DNA of 64,000 nt from Lysinibacillus xylanilyticus (GTDB taxonomy: Bacteria > Bacillota > Bacilli > Bacillales_A > Planococcaceae). Shown here piece by piece: positions 36,910-45,856 of this stretch (the stretch's first letter is position 1; the number at the start of each line of letters is the position of its first letter). Made by a program: the position numbers and the translations under genes. The notes under the pieces were generated by a model that saw only the letters and a program-made list of their open reading frames with translations, had not been told where the DNA came from and searched no databases. The DNA is taken from NCBI RefSeq assembly GCF_001708185.1, contig NZ_MDDN01000003.1:186001-250000 (forward strand). The letters are read 5' to 3'.

Positions 36910-37140
36910 TTATTGAGATAATTGATGTAACATGTCGAATATGCTGTACTGAATGGGCATAAAAGCATCTCCTCTAAACAATTTAGTAACTACAAAAGTA
37001 AATTCGTATGTATCTTCCAAAAAAACATATTTTTTTCTTTCAAAAATATATGAACCTAGCGTTAAAACACATGTGAAAAATGGCAAGCCATCCAAAGCAG
37101 TTTTGGGGTTCAGTTCAACTTTGTTCAAAATGAGATTCAT
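36910..37140 (-). pseudogene. possible gene fragment, 76 residues
   Basis: Minus-strand frame MNLILNKVELNPKTALDGLP...YVFLEDTYEFTFVVTKLFRG...PIQYSIFDMLHQLSQ reads like a real protein, but there is no RBS before the ATG. Possibly the C-terminal part of a lost gene, or a small gene with an unseen start. I do not recognise it. Confidence 0.4.
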
Positions 37141-37223
37141 TTTTAGCAGTAAAATCAATTAAAGTATAGCTTTTTTGATCAACTTTTTTATTAAACTAAC
37201 AAAAATACTTGCAACGCCTATTA

Positions 37224-37241
37224 TAGTACTGTACAGTACTA
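37224..37241. promoter_or_regulatory. TetR operator 1
   Basis: TAGTACTGTACAGTACTA is a perfect 18-bp palindrome 21 bases before the tetR-type gene. A near-identical palindrome precedes the next gene, so the regulator probably binds both. Confidence 0.8.
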
Positions 37242-37262
37242 ATTATAACAAGGAGAAAATTA

Positions 37263-37829
37263 ATGAATCAAAAACGTGTGATTGAAGTAGCTGCAACATT
37301 ATTTTTAGAAAAAGGGTTTGCTTATACAAGCATGGATGAATTAGTTCGTGTAAGCAAAGTTTCAAAGTCTAATGTGTATTATCACTTCTCTAATAAGGAA
37401 GAATTGTTGGAAGGGGTCGTTGATTATTGGATTGAAATGTATCAATCTGCAATTGATGACTTACTATCTCAAAACCAATTATTAGTTGAAGATCGTATCC
37501 AACTGTTTTTAAAGCAATTATCACAAGGAGTTCAGACGAGAGAATATAAGGGGAGCTGTCCATTTATTACGCTTTATATTCAAAGCCCTATAAATGCCAC
37601 AAAAGTAAAAGAAAAAATAGCTCTTTTTTTTCAAGGATTACAAACGAAAGTTTCTCTATTACTTAAACAAGGGGTAGAGAATGGTGAATTTAGAAAGACA
37701 ATAAATATTGACGAGGTTGCATCTCTTTTTATTACAAATCTTGAAGGAGCGCTATTTATTTCAGAAACACTGGAGGATGCAACTGTAATCATGAAAACAG
37801 CAGATCATTTGTTTAACTTGCTTCGATAA
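37263..37829 (+). CDS. TetR/AcrR-family repressor
   Basis: 188 residues. The N-terminal HTH (VIEVAATLFLEKGFAYTSMD, then SKVSKSNVYYHFSNKEEL) is canonical. The C-terminal ligand domain, with SCPFITLYIQSP, resembles the YxaF/LmrA-like TetR_C group. Palindromes lie upstream of this gene and of the following one. It likely represses itself and the reductase-hydrolase gene until an aromatic or lipophilic ligand binds; the ligand is unknown. Confidence 0.9.
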   Translation: MNQKRVIEVAATLFLEKGFAYTSMDELVRVSKVSKSNVYYHFSNKEELLEGVVDYWIEMYQSAIDDLLSQNQLLVEDRIQLFLKQLSQGVQTREYKGSCPFITLYIQSPINATKVKEKIALFFQGLQTKVSLLLKQGVENGEFRKTINIDEVASLFITNLEGALFISETLEDATVIMKTADHLFNLLR

Positions 37830-37854
37830 AAGAAGCATTTTTTTTACATCAAAT

Positions 37855-37872
37855 TAGTACTAAACAGTACTA
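37855..37872. promoter_or_regulatory. TetR operator 2
   Basis: TAGTACTAAACAGTACTA has the same half-sites (TAGTACT, AGTACTA) as operator 1 and ends 3 bases before the AAGGAGG RBS of the fusion gene. A repressor bound here would block initiation or elongation. Confidence 0.8.
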
Positions 37873-37887
37873 CAAGGAGGATTTTTT

Positions 37888-39744
37888 ATGAGAACAGTAT
37901 TTTTAACTGGTGGAACAGGTTTTATCGGAAAGCAATTAGTGAAGGAATTAGCCAAAGAGCATGTTACAATTCTTCTTTTAGTGAGATCGAAAAGTAAAGC
38001 AACACGCATTTATCAAGAAAGAGGCATCTTAAAAGAGACAGATATGCACTTTATTGAAGGTGATTTAACGAAAATAGACTTAGGTCTAAGTGCTGAAGAT
38101 AAGGAGTTGGTATTGAAAACGGATGTGATTATTCACGCAGGAGGCCCCATGGATATTCAAGCGACTAGCAAAGAGGCAGCTTCTGTATTTTTGAATGGTG
38201 CCCAACATATTAGTGAATTCGCTAAAAATATTCACCAATTGAAGGGATTGCAACAATTTATTCATGTTGTAGGCTATATGAGTCCCTTTGATGATAAAAA
38301 TAGCAAGATTGCGATAGATGTGTTTAAAGAAGGAAACAATTTTTTGAAAATAAAAAATCCCTATGAGAGAACAAAGTTTTTAGCAGATCTTTATATCCGT
38401 CAGCAGGCATCAACAGTAGGTTATCCGCTTTCAGTAATTAATCCACCAACTGTAGTTGGTAGTAGTAAAACAGGGAGTACGGAGCAAACAGAAAACTTAG
38501 GATTGCTTGTGATGAGTATGCGAAAAGGGCTCTTGCCAGTGATCCCTGGAGGTAAGAAATATAGATTACCACTTATTGAAAACGATGAACTAGCAAAGTT
38601 TATTGTGCAGGTTTTCAGATTGGAGCAACCAACTATACAAACATATACACTTGTTGAAGATAAACAACATGATCAGAATATTTCAGAATTATTAGATGCT
38701 ATGTCAGAAAGTATGAATATGACTGCACCTAAAATTTCTGCCCCATTGCCATTTATGAAAGCACTTATGAATAGTGGCGTAAGCAAAATAACCCAAATTC
38801 CTGCTGATGGGCTGAACTTTATTACAAAACGAACATTTTCAAATAGTTCAGTGAAAAAAATTATGGGAGAAGATTGGTTTAAGGAGACAAATGTTATGAA
38901 ATTTTTCCCAGCCGTAGTAGCTGATCTGGATTATCGCATGATGTATCAAAATGGCCAGCACAGTCATTTATATAAACGAACATTATGTAATAATACGACC
39001 ATTTATCAAACAGAAGGAAAGGGTAAACCGTTTATTCTATTACATGGTTTATTAAGTGATGGAGAGGATTTATTTCCTTTAGGGAAAGAGCTTCATGAAA
39101 AAACGGGTCGACCTGTATGGATCATGGACCTTCCAGGTTTGGGACGTTCTCCTTTTAAACGAGAGAAAAATCTTTTAAATATCTATTTGAATGTAGTGAA
39201 AAATTTATTGGAGAAAGCTACTAACGGTGCCCATCTAATTGGCCATTCATTTGGTGCGTATATTCTTTTGGAAGCATTAGTACAAAAGTATATAGATGAG
39301 AAGTTTACAATTACTTTACTTCAGCCACCAGTTGCTAAAAAAAATGCTAAATCGATAAATGTTCCTCAATTTATGAACAAATGGACATTGAAATTGGCAA
39401 CTACTCATTTGATCGAGCGTTTTTTATTAAGTAATGGTTTATTTGAAAGTACGGAGAGCATCCCTGAACATTATATTGAAAAAATAAGTAACAGTTTTAC
39501 TTCTCCTAGAATTTTAAATACTACGGTTCAGCTTAACAGTTTACTATTGAAAAACGTTCAAGGTGATTTCAATGAAGTAACAAAGTATAATCTTCGCATT
39601 ATTTGGGGGGATTATGACAGAGGCTATTCTGCTCCTTCGCATCTGGGTAAGGTTGATTTTGTTCCATATGGTCATCATTTTCCTCTTAACCATCCAAGTG
39701 AAACGGCTAATTTGATAATAAAAAATAGTAGTACTAGCAGATGA
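37888..39744 (+). CDS. SDR reductase fused to alpha/beta hydrolase
   Basis: 618 residues in two domains. Residues 1-~330 are an extended short-chain reductase: TGGTGFIG (7-14), and Y159 in NPYERTKF as the YxxxK-like site. It resembles the thioester-reductase/fatty acyl-CoA reductase group. Residues ~365-618 are an alpha/beta hydrolase with LLHGLLSDG oxyanion loop, Ser454 in GHSFGAY, Asp in WGDYDRG and His in PYGHHFPLNHP. The two fused activities suggest ester or thioester cleavage coupled to reduction of a lipid-like substrate. No start or stop problem: AAGGAGG is well placed. Confidence 0.85.
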   Translation: MRTVFLTGGTGFIGKQLVKELAKEHVTILLLVRSKSKATRIYQERGILKETDMHFIEGDLTKIDLGLSAEDKELVLKTDVIIHAGGPMDIQATSKEAASVFLNGAQHISEFAKNIHQLKGLQQFIHVVGYMSPFDDKNSKIAIDVFKEGNNFLKIKNPYERTKFLADLYIRQQASTVGYPLSVINPPTVVGSSKTGSTEQTENLGLLVMSMRKGLLPVIPGGKKYRLPLIENDELAKFIVQVFRLEQPTIQTYTLVEDKQHDQNISELLDAMSESMNMTAPKISAPLPFMKALMNSGVSKITQIPADGLNFITKRTFSNSSVKKIMGEDWFKETNVMKFFPAVVADLDYRMMYQNGQHSHLYKRTLCNNTTIYQTEGKGKPFILLHGLLSDGEDLFPLGKELHEKTGRPVWIMDLPGLGRSPFKREKNLLNIYLNVVKNLLEKATNGAHLIGHSFGAYILLEALVQKYIDEKFTITLLQPPVAKKNAKSINVPQFMNKWTLKLATTHLIERFLLSNGLFESTESIPEHYIEKISNSFTSPRILNTTVQLNSLLLKNVQGDFNEVTKYNLRIIWGDYDRGYSAPSHLGKVDFVPYGHHFPLNHPSETANLIIKNSSTSR

Positions 39745-39823
39745 GAGTGTAGGATAAATAAAAAGCGTGTAGTAAGATCGTTGTGTCTTTGAAATAAAGT
39801 CGTACTGTTTGAAAAAAAGATTG

Positions 39824-39990
39824 TCTACTTGAACGCTGGATATATTTACTTAAGAATCTAACAGCTAATCAATTACAGCGTACATATCAGTATCCTGAGG
39901 TAGTAAAATGCGAATTGAACAAAGTATTGCTCCTTACGCATGGCATGTAATCACCTTGTGAAAGTGGAGAAGAATGCAATAAGATTTTGT
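39824..39990 (+). pseudogene. remnant of YfiT-like DinB-fold hydrolase
   Basis: YLERWIYLLKNLTANQLQRT, then after a frameshift RIEQSIAPYAWH, and after another NHLVKVEK, match the C-terminal part of the YfiT/BstA metal-dependent hydrolase family (HERW...LL...HP...ALYAWHxxHHLAHI). The N-terminal two thirds are missing. Confidence 0.6.
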
Positions 39991-40026
39991 ATTATTTAAA
40001 AGTAAGCGCTAAATACAACACAACTT

Positions 40027-40068
40027 CTACTAAAAGTCTGGGCAGTCATTTCAGGACTTTTTCAGTAG
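40027..40068 (+). terminator. terminator, plus strand
   Basis: CTACTAAAAGTC pairs with GGACTTTTTCAGTAG with a bulge; T-run in the 3' arm. Confidence 0.65.
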
Positions 40069-40081
40069 ATAAGAAAGGAAG

Positions 40082-40126
40082 AAAGGACATCATTTCGCTC
40101 AAAAATTGGCGAGATGTGTCCTTTTA
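40082..40126 (-). terminator. terminator of MerR-type gene
   Basis: AAAGGACATCATTTCGC pairs with GCGAGATGTGTCCTTT with mismatches. It lies just beyond the minus-strand stop and has T/A tracts for both strands. Confidence 0.65.
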
Positions 40127-40131
40127 ATCTT

Positions 40132-41364
40132 CTACATTACCGAACGGGCTAAATACATTAACATGTGGAACTTTTCATCCTTAACATGATAATCAAAAAA
40201 AGGTCCAGGATCTGTACAATAACCGATATTATCGCTTTGTGTTATTTGAAAGCTATTGACTAATAAATTCTCCTCTATGTAATTTGGATATAAAATGTGT
40301 TGGTGAGAATCTGGATAGATGGATGAAATATTTTTCAATGAATTGGACGAACTTTCGTAATAAGAGTAACCCCCAACGATAATTGAATCGCTGTGGAAAC
40401 GGTCTTTTAGAATAGGTATAGGAAACTGTGGATTGAGTAATGAAAAATCATTTGTTGTAAAACTGTCCACAAAAACATCGATACTAAGCGGTTTTAATGG
40501 CAGGTTTAAATCGGAATTAGAAATATAAAGTACGTTAAGTAAAGGATTGATACATTCAATCCTTTTTCTAACCTTCTTGAGCATCTCAAGTGAGTAACCA
40601 CTGAATACATAGGATGCACTCAAGTCAAAATTATCACTATATTTGGGTAGTGTCACAAAAGCATCGATGTTGGTTTCCACAATTAATTTGTTTTTCAAAT
40701 CTATATTTTGTAGTGTTTTTTGAAACCAAAAGTTACTTTTTTCAAACAAATTTATCATCCCGTGATTCATCTCTTTAATTGTTTGTATGTCGTAAAAATA
40801 GGACGGGTATGGAGAAATCTCATACAAGTTAGCGGTGATGATAATACCTTCTTCAATAACTGCTTCGTAATCACAAGTACAAGTTAAATAACCTTTTTGA
40901 ATGGAATTATTACTAATCGAAACATCTTTCATTTCAAGTGGGATGTGGCACTTTGGACAATAGAGAATATTTACAAAGGATAGCGGGACACCTTTTAAAT
41001 ATTCCTTTTCGGACGTAGAATTTTTAGTGTGAATCGATTTATCAATTAGTTGGATTGCCTTTGATAACTCGTCCTTTTTCTGGATTAACTGGTCCTTTTT
41101 ATCGATTAGCAAGGTATTGTAGTAGACGAGATCTTCAGGGTCCATGAAATTTGTAACACGCTGATACGATAGAATTTGTTGTATTTCTAGCAGTGAAAAA
41201 TGGAGCTTTTTTAGCTTAGCAATAAAAATCATATCATCGTGGCTCGATTGATTCATTTGATATTGAGTGTTTTTTTTGTCTGGAAGTAACAAACCAAGTT
41301 CGATGTAATAACGAACAGTATCGATTGAAACATTGTAAATCTTTGCAAATGTACCGATTTTCAT
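40132..41364 (-). CDS. MerR-family regulator fused to a methyltransferase-like domain
   Basis: 410 residues. MKIGTFAKIYNVSIDTVRYY is a MerR winged HTH, with a coiled helix to ~105. CPKC (near 134) and CTC (near 160) form a zinc ribbon. The ~240-residue C-terminus has Rossmann-like alternation (KLIVETNIDAFVTLPKYSDN, ASYVFSGYSLEMLKKVRKRI, LNVLYISNSDLNLPLKPLSI) like class I methyltransferases but no clear GxGxG. It may be a degenerate SAM-binding sensor rather than an enzyme. It probably controls the divergent catabolic operon. Confidence 0.75.
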   Translation of the reverse strand: MKIGTFAKIYNVSIDTVRYYIELGLLLPDKKNTQYQMNQSSHDDMIFIAKLKKLHFSLLEIQQILSYQRVTNFMDPEDLVYYNTLLIDKKDQLIQKKDELSKAIQLIDKSIHTKNSTSEKEYLKGVPLSFVNILYCPKCHIPLEMKDVSISNNSIQKGYLTCTCDYEAVIEEGIIITANLYEISPYPSYFYDIQTIKEMNHGMINLFEKSNFWFQKTLQNIDLKNKLIVETNIDAFVTLPKYSDNFDLSASYVFSGYSLEMLKKVRKRIECINPLLNVLYISNSDLNLPLKPLSIDVFVDSFTTNDFSLLNPQFPIPILKDRFHSDSIIVGGYSYYESSSNSLKNISSIYPDSHQHILYPNYIEENLLVNSFQITQSDNIGYCTDPGPFFDYHVKDEKFHMLMYLARSVM

Positions 41365-41378
41365 AAATTCCCCCCAGT

Positions 41379-41408
41379 AAAAAAGTGGAGTTACTCCACT
41401 TTTTTTTT
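41379..41408 (-). terminator. hairpin with T-runs in merR leader
   Basis: AAAAGTGGAG pairs perfectly with CTCCACTTTT, three-base loop, T-runs on both strands. On the minus strand it ends about 15 bases before the MerR-type start, so it sits in that gene's leader. Either an attenuator or an insulator between the divergent units. Confidence 0.6.
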
Positions 41409-41439
41409 TGAAATGTGTCTAAAAAGTGAAAAAAGACTA

Positions 41440-41470
41440 TTGACCTTGAGTCAGCTCCAAATATTATGAT
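41440..41470 (+). promoter_or_regulatory. MerR-type promoter with 19-bp spacer
   Basis: TTGACC (41440-41445) and TATGAT (41465-41470) are 19 bp apart, the stretched spacer known for MerR-activated promoters. The spacer contains an imperfect dyad CTTGAG-TCAG-CTCCAA. It drives the five-gene catabolic operon. Confidence 0.6.
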
Positions 41471-41546
41471 AAATCTAATAAGTTTAAATAATCAGAATAT
41501 TGTTAGGGTAATTTTAACATATTAGTCAACAAAGGAGAATTACAAT

Positions 41547-42833
41547 ATGAATAAAATGGATCGAATGGATACGCTTTCGTTGTGGAAAGCGACTGAAAAC
41601 AGCTATAAAAAAGAGAATTCTCTTGAAGGAAATCAAGAGGCAGATGTCGTTATTATTGGCGCAGGATTTACAGGTCTTTCTTCTGCGTATCATTTACAAA
41701 AATTAGGGCGAAGCGTTATTGTGCTTGAACAAGAATCGATTGGATATGGTGCTAGCGGTCGTAACGGTGGAATGGTCTTACCAGGCTATAAACCAACAAT
41801 GCAGGAACTTTCTAAAAAATATGGGTCTGTCGAGGCGGAACAACTAAATAATCTTTCATTACTTAGTGTTGAGCTAGTAAAAGAAATTATAGAAGAGCAT
41901 CAAATTAACTGTGATTTTAGAAGGACAGGTCATATTGTAACAGCTTTCAAGGCGAAACATTTTGAAGGATTGAAAGCTGAAAGCGAATACTTAAATAAAA
42001 ATTTCGGATATGAATCAAGTGTACTTGATAAAAGTCAGTTACATGAAGAGATTGATTCTCCAATTTATCATGGTTGCTTAGTTGACAATTCAAGCTACTC
42101 ATTCCATCCGTTGAACTATGCAATTGGTTTGGCAGAAGCCGCTAAATCAGTTGGTGCAAAAATCTTTGAGTTTTCGAAAGCGCTATCAATTGAATATGAC
42201 CAATCAAGTGTGAAAGTTGTAACAGCAAATGGGGTTGTTACGGCGAGGGATATTATTGTGGCTACAGATGGATACTCCGGGAAAATCGTAAATGAGTTAA
42301 ACAAAGGTGTACTCCCTATTTCAGCACGTATTATTGCTACAGAACAGCTTCCGGAAGCACTGTTAAATGCCGTTATTCCTAAAGATCGTATGGTTTTCGA
42401 TACAAGCAATTTTTTATACTATTTCCGTCGTACACCTGATAATCGAATGATTTTTGGAGGGGGGGATATCCGACCCAACTTAGGAGATAGCGTCTACCAG
42501 AGTGTTTATAATGCTATGGTTACAACTATGCCAAAATTGGCTGGAAGCAAGATCGATTACCAATGGGGTGGATTTATTGGAGTAACTATGGACACTTTTC
42601 CGGTTATAGGTAGATCTAAAGAAGGTGCCTATTTTGCAACAGGTTATTCTGGACACGGAGCATCGCTTAGCACTTTGTTCGGTAAGTTATTGGCTCAATG
42701 GATTGTTACGGGAGATGCAGGAGGATATCGTTTTGAAAAGGAACGTTTAAAAACAATCCCATTTTATAATCAAAAAACGATGTTAGTAAACCTCGCACAT
42801 ATCGGATTCAAAGTGCTAGATAAAATTAGATAA
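41547..42833 (+). CDS. FAD-dependent amine oxidase (OrdL/PuuB-like)
   Basis: 428 residues of the DAO/GlpD fold: dinucleotide-binding VVIIGAGFTGLSSAYHL (from ~34), GASGRNGGMVLPGY near 70, and C-terminal YFATGYSGHGASLS. The GASGRNGG motif marks the gamma-glutamylputrescine oxidase/OrdL branch, which oxidises a primary or secondary amine to an aldehyde with H2O2 release. The aldehyde dehydrogenase gene begins 13 bases later, consistent with consecutive steps. No signal peptide. The exact amine is unknown. Confidence 0.88.
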   Translation: MNKMDRMDTLSLWKATENSYKKENSLEGNQEADVVIIGAGFTGLSSAYHLQKLGRSVIVLEQESIGYGASGRNGGMVLPGYKPTMQELSKKYGSVEAEQLNNLSLLSVELVKEIIEEHQINCDFRRTGHIVTAFKAKHFEGLKAESEYLNKNFGYESSVLDKSQLHEEIDSPIYHGCLVDNSSYSFHPLNYAIGLAEAAKSVGAKIFEFSKALSIEYDQSSVKVVTANGVVTARDIIVATDGYSGKIVNELNKGVLPISARIIATEQLPEALLNAVIPKDRMVFDTSNFLYYFRRTPDNRMIFGGGDIRPNLGDSVYQSVYNAMVTTMPKLAGSKIDYQWGGFIGVTMDTFPVIGRSKEGAYFATGYSGHGASLSTLFGKLLAQWIVTGDAGGYRFEKERLKTIPFYNQKTMLVNLAHIGFKVLDKIR

Positions 42834-42846
42834 GGGAGAGATACAA

Positions 42847-44319
42847 ATGAAAATTGATATGTTTATTGATGGGCAATGGAGAGAATCGTTATCAGGTGGA
42901 AGAAAAGACATTTTAAATCCAGCAACTGGAGAGGTAATGGCTTCGGCTGCTAGTGGAACAGTAGAAGATACAAAATTGGCAATCAAGGCAGCTCGTGTAG
43001 CGTTTGATAGTGGCATCTGGTCAAATTTATCAGCAGATGAAAGAGCGAATTATCTTTATAAGATAGCAGATCGTCTTGAAGAAAAGGCGGCAGAAATAGC
43101 ACTCTTGGAAACGGAAAATAACGGTAAGGTTATCCGTGCAACGACAAATGTGGATATTCCCGCTACTATTCAAATCTTCCGCTATTATGGAGACCAGATC
43201 AAACTTATTAAAGAGACATCCTATAACCGCGAGGATTCTTCGGAAACGATTATTACTCAGGAGCCGATCGGTGTTTGTGGTTTAATTGTCCCATGGAATT
43301 TTCCACTTATGATAGCTGCTCAGTCTATTGCTCCGGCTCTTGCTGCAGGAAATACAGTTGTACTTAAGCCTGCTGAAGTCACTCCTGTAAGCGCATACAA
43401 ATTATTTGAAATTTTCGAAGAGGTCGGTCTTCCAGCAGGTGTGGCCAATTTGATTTTAGGACCTGGATCCAAAATGGGGAACGAGCTTGCTGAGAGTTTT
43501 GAAGTTGACCAGGTAACCCTTACCGGCGGAACAACAGCTGGACAAAGCATATTGCGAGCTGCTGCTGGCAATATGAAAAATGTCACGCTTGAGCTGGGGG
43601 GGAAATCACCACTGATAGTATTTGATGATGTGGATTTTGAAACGGCAGTCGAAAATGCAATGTTCGGCATTTTCCACAATGCGGGTCAAGTTTGTACAGC
43701 CGCTTCACGTTTACTAGTACATGAGAGTATTTATGGTAGGTTTGTAGAGAGATTGGCAGAACGTGCAAACAAAATTGTAATTGGCAATGGGGAAAGTGAG
43801 GTCATTGAAATGGGGGCACTTACAAGTGAGTCCCATATGAATGAGGTTTTACAATACATTAAAGTTGGAATTGAAGAAGGCGCAAGATTAGTATGTGGTG
43901 GTAATCGCATAACGGAAAATGGGCTTGATAAAGGATTTTTTGTCGCTCCAACGATCTTTGCAGATGTAAATTCGAACATGCGTATTGTTAAGGAGGAAAT
44001 TTTTGGTCCAGTTCTTGTAGTAGAGAAATTTAAAGATGAGGAAGAAGCAGTCCAAAAAGCGAATGATTCCATTTATGGATTAGCGGCTGCTGTATTTACG
44101 GAAGATATGGATCGCGCAAGACGTGTGGTTAGTAAATTGCGGGCAGGAATTACTTGGATAAATAGTTATCACTTAGCTTATATTGATAGCCCTTGGGGAG
44201 GGTATAAGCAAAGTGGAATTGGCAGATCATTGGGTGTTGCTGGACTAGAACACTTTATGGAATTGAAGCAGATTAATATTCATCAGAAAGCTAAGCCTGT
44301 AGGTTGGTATGAAAATTAG
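42847..44319 (+). CDS. NAD(P)-dependent aldehyde dehydrogenase
   Basis: 490 residues. Oxyanion Asn in VPWNFPL (near 151), general base Glu248 in LELGGKSP, catalytic Cys282 in NAGQVCTAASR, and the GxxxG cofactor loop TGGTTAGQ. This is the betaine/gamma-aminobutyraldehyde (BADH/PuuC)-like ALDH subfamily. It should oxidise the aldehyde released by the upstream oxidase to a carboxylate. RBS AAGGGAGAG. Second gene of the operon. Confidence 0.92.
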   Translation: MKIDMFIDGQWRESLSGGRKDILNPATGEVMASAASGTVEDTKLAIKAARVAFDSGIWSNLSADERANYLYKIADRLEEKAAEIALLETENNGKVIRATTNVDIPATIQIFRYYGDQIKLIKETSYNREDSSETIITQEPIGVCGLIVPWNFPLMIAAQSIAPALAAGNTVVLKPAEVTPVSAYKLFEIFEEVGLPAGVANLILGPGSKMGNELAESFEVDQVTLTGGTTAGQSILRAAAGNMKNVTLELGGKSPLIVFDDVDFETAVENAMFGIFHNAGQVCTAASRLLVHESIYGRFVERLAERANKIVIGNGESEVIEMGALTSESHMNEVLQYIKVGIEEGARLVCGGNRITENGLDKGFFVAPTIFADVNSNMRIVKEEIFGPVLVVEKFKDEEEAVQKANDSIYGLAAAVFTEDMDRARRVVSKLRAGITWINSYHLAYIDSPWGGYKQSGIGRSLGVAGLEHFMELKQINIHQKAKPVGWYEN

Positions 44320-44362
44320 AGTTAACTTGCTAATAAAATTGAATATATAGGGGGATATGCCT

Positions 44363-45817
44363 ATGGGGGATAAAGAAAATCGCCCTTCTCTAAAGAAAGA
44401 TCAAGGAGAAGTATTAAATAACTTGGAGAAGGATTCAATACTAGGAACAAAAAGTATTCCTTCACTGTATTTTCGGTTTGCTTTAGCAGGAATCATGGCT
44501 AACTTGATTCTGGGGGTTTTTGCCCTTATTGATGGTCATTTCGTCGGCTATTTTTCAGTTTTAGAAATTGAAGGGATCGGAATTGGTTTCACAGTCATGG
44601 TTATTACTCGTATGGTAGGGATTCTTTTTGGAGTAGGAGCAGGAGCAGTTATTTCTCTCCGACTAGGTAAAGGGAAGGTAGAAGAAGGTAGATCAATAAT
44701 GGGTCAAACCCTATGGTTCACACTATTCGTCTCTACTTTGATAGCTGTATTAGGATTGATCTTTGAAAAAGAATTGATGCTATTATTTGGTGCGAGCAGT
44801 GAGTCTCTTCCTTATGCGATAGAATACAGCCGCCTATTATGGATTTCACTGCCATTAACGATATTAGCTGTTGTACTTAGTATTCTAACTACTATCGATG
44901 AAAAACCTATATTATCCATGAACAGTTGGTTAGTGGCTGCTGTTGTTGCCGTAGTTGTAGAATGGGTAATGGTTACGAAACTTGACATGGGAATGATGGG
45001 GTCATCGTGGGGCAACACAATTGCTCAATCAATTCCCGCCCTACTAATATTATATTTTTGGTTTGGTAAAACAAAACTAAAGCCAAAAATGAAAGATATT
45101 AAGATTCAACTAAAAAAAATCGGTGAAGTGGCTTGGACGGGATTTGCCTCTTTCTCGGGTCTAGTTATGATGTTTTTTGCCATAATATTCACGAATAATT
45201 TACTTCAAGAACACGGTGGTGGGTTGCACGTAGCCGCTTTCACTATTCAAAACGGCTATATTACAAACCTGCTTGCCTTAGCGGCGCTCGGTGGAATGAC
45301 AGGACTTCAACCAATCATTAGTTATAATTACGGGGCTGGTAATTTTGATCGTGTTAAAGAGGCCATCAAGTTCGGACTCATTTTTACGACAATATTCTTT
45401 GTAATTTCTACTACTATGCTTATCATTTTTGCGGATCCAATCGTGGCGTTTTTCGCCAGCGGAGATCCAGAATTACATCAACTAGGTGTTTGGACAACTA
45501 TCGTCTTTAATTTATTGTTTACATTTAATGCGATTAATACGCTTATTTCTGGCTATTACGAAGCACAGGAGCGAAACTGGACGGCAACATTTATTGTAGC
45601 AAGTAAAATGCTAGTGTTTATGATCCCGTTAATGTTTATACTTCCGAAATTCTGGGGTGTTGAAGGTGTTTGGTACTCAGCTCCTGTTGCAGAAATACCT
45701 GGTGTACTCATCGCCCTTTATTTTATTAGAAAAGAATTTAAATATTTAAATGGCATGAGTGCGAATAAAGAATTCAAATATTTAAATGAAATGAATACGA
45801 ATAAGCTAAGTTTATAG
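44363..45817 (+). CDS. MATE-family efflux transporter
   Basis: About 484 residues from ATG 44363 (AGGGGG 8 bases upstream; ATG 44357 is too close). Twelve helices in two repeats, with GVGAGAVISLRLGKG in the first half and QPIISYNYGAGNFDRVKEA in the second, typical of Na+/H+-driven MATE exporters. Within a catabolic operon it may export a toxic amine, aldehyde adduct or the inducer. Its C-terminus contains a duplicated 12-residue unit. Confidence 0.9.
   Translation: MGDKENRPSLKKDQGEVLNNLEKDSILGTKSIPSLYFRFALAGIMANLILGVFALIDGHFVGYFSVLEIEGIGIGFTVMVITRMVGILFGVGAGAVISLRLGKGKVEEGRSIMGQTLWFTLFVSTLIAVLGLIFEKELMLLFGASSESLPYAIEYSRLLWISLPLTILAVVLSILTTIDEKPILSMNSWLVAAVVAVVVEWVMVTKLDMGMMGSSWGNTIAQSIPALLILYFWFGKTKLKPKMKDIKIQLKKIGEVAWTGFASFSGLVMMFFAIIFTNNLLQEHGGGLHVAAFTIQNGYITNLLALAALGGMTGLQPIISYNYGAGNFDRVKEAIKFGLIFTTIFFVISTTMLIIFADPIVAFFASGDPELHQLGVWTTIVFNLLFTFNAINTLISGYYEAQERNWTATFIVASKMLVFMIPLMFILPKFWGVEGVWYSAPVAEIPGVLIALYFIRKEFKYLNGMSANKEFKYLNEMNTNKLSL
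45734..45805 (+). repeat. 36-bp tandem duplication at the MATE C-terminus
   Basis: Two adjacent 36-base units encode EFKYLNGMSANK and EFKYLNEMNTNK. The in-frame duplication lengthens the cytoplasmic tail. Confidence 0.85.
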
Positions 45818-45856
45818 AACCCTGCTAATCTATCAAACGAAAGAGGGATGTTAAAA

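Noticed and set aside
36953..37162. 69-codon plus-strand frame
   Set aside because: Antisense to a more protein-like minus-strand frame and no RBS.
43320..43679. Long minus-strand frame inside the aldehyde dehydrogenase gene
   Set aside because: Shadow of a strongly coding plus-strand gene; no RBS and serine/proline-rich nonsense composition.
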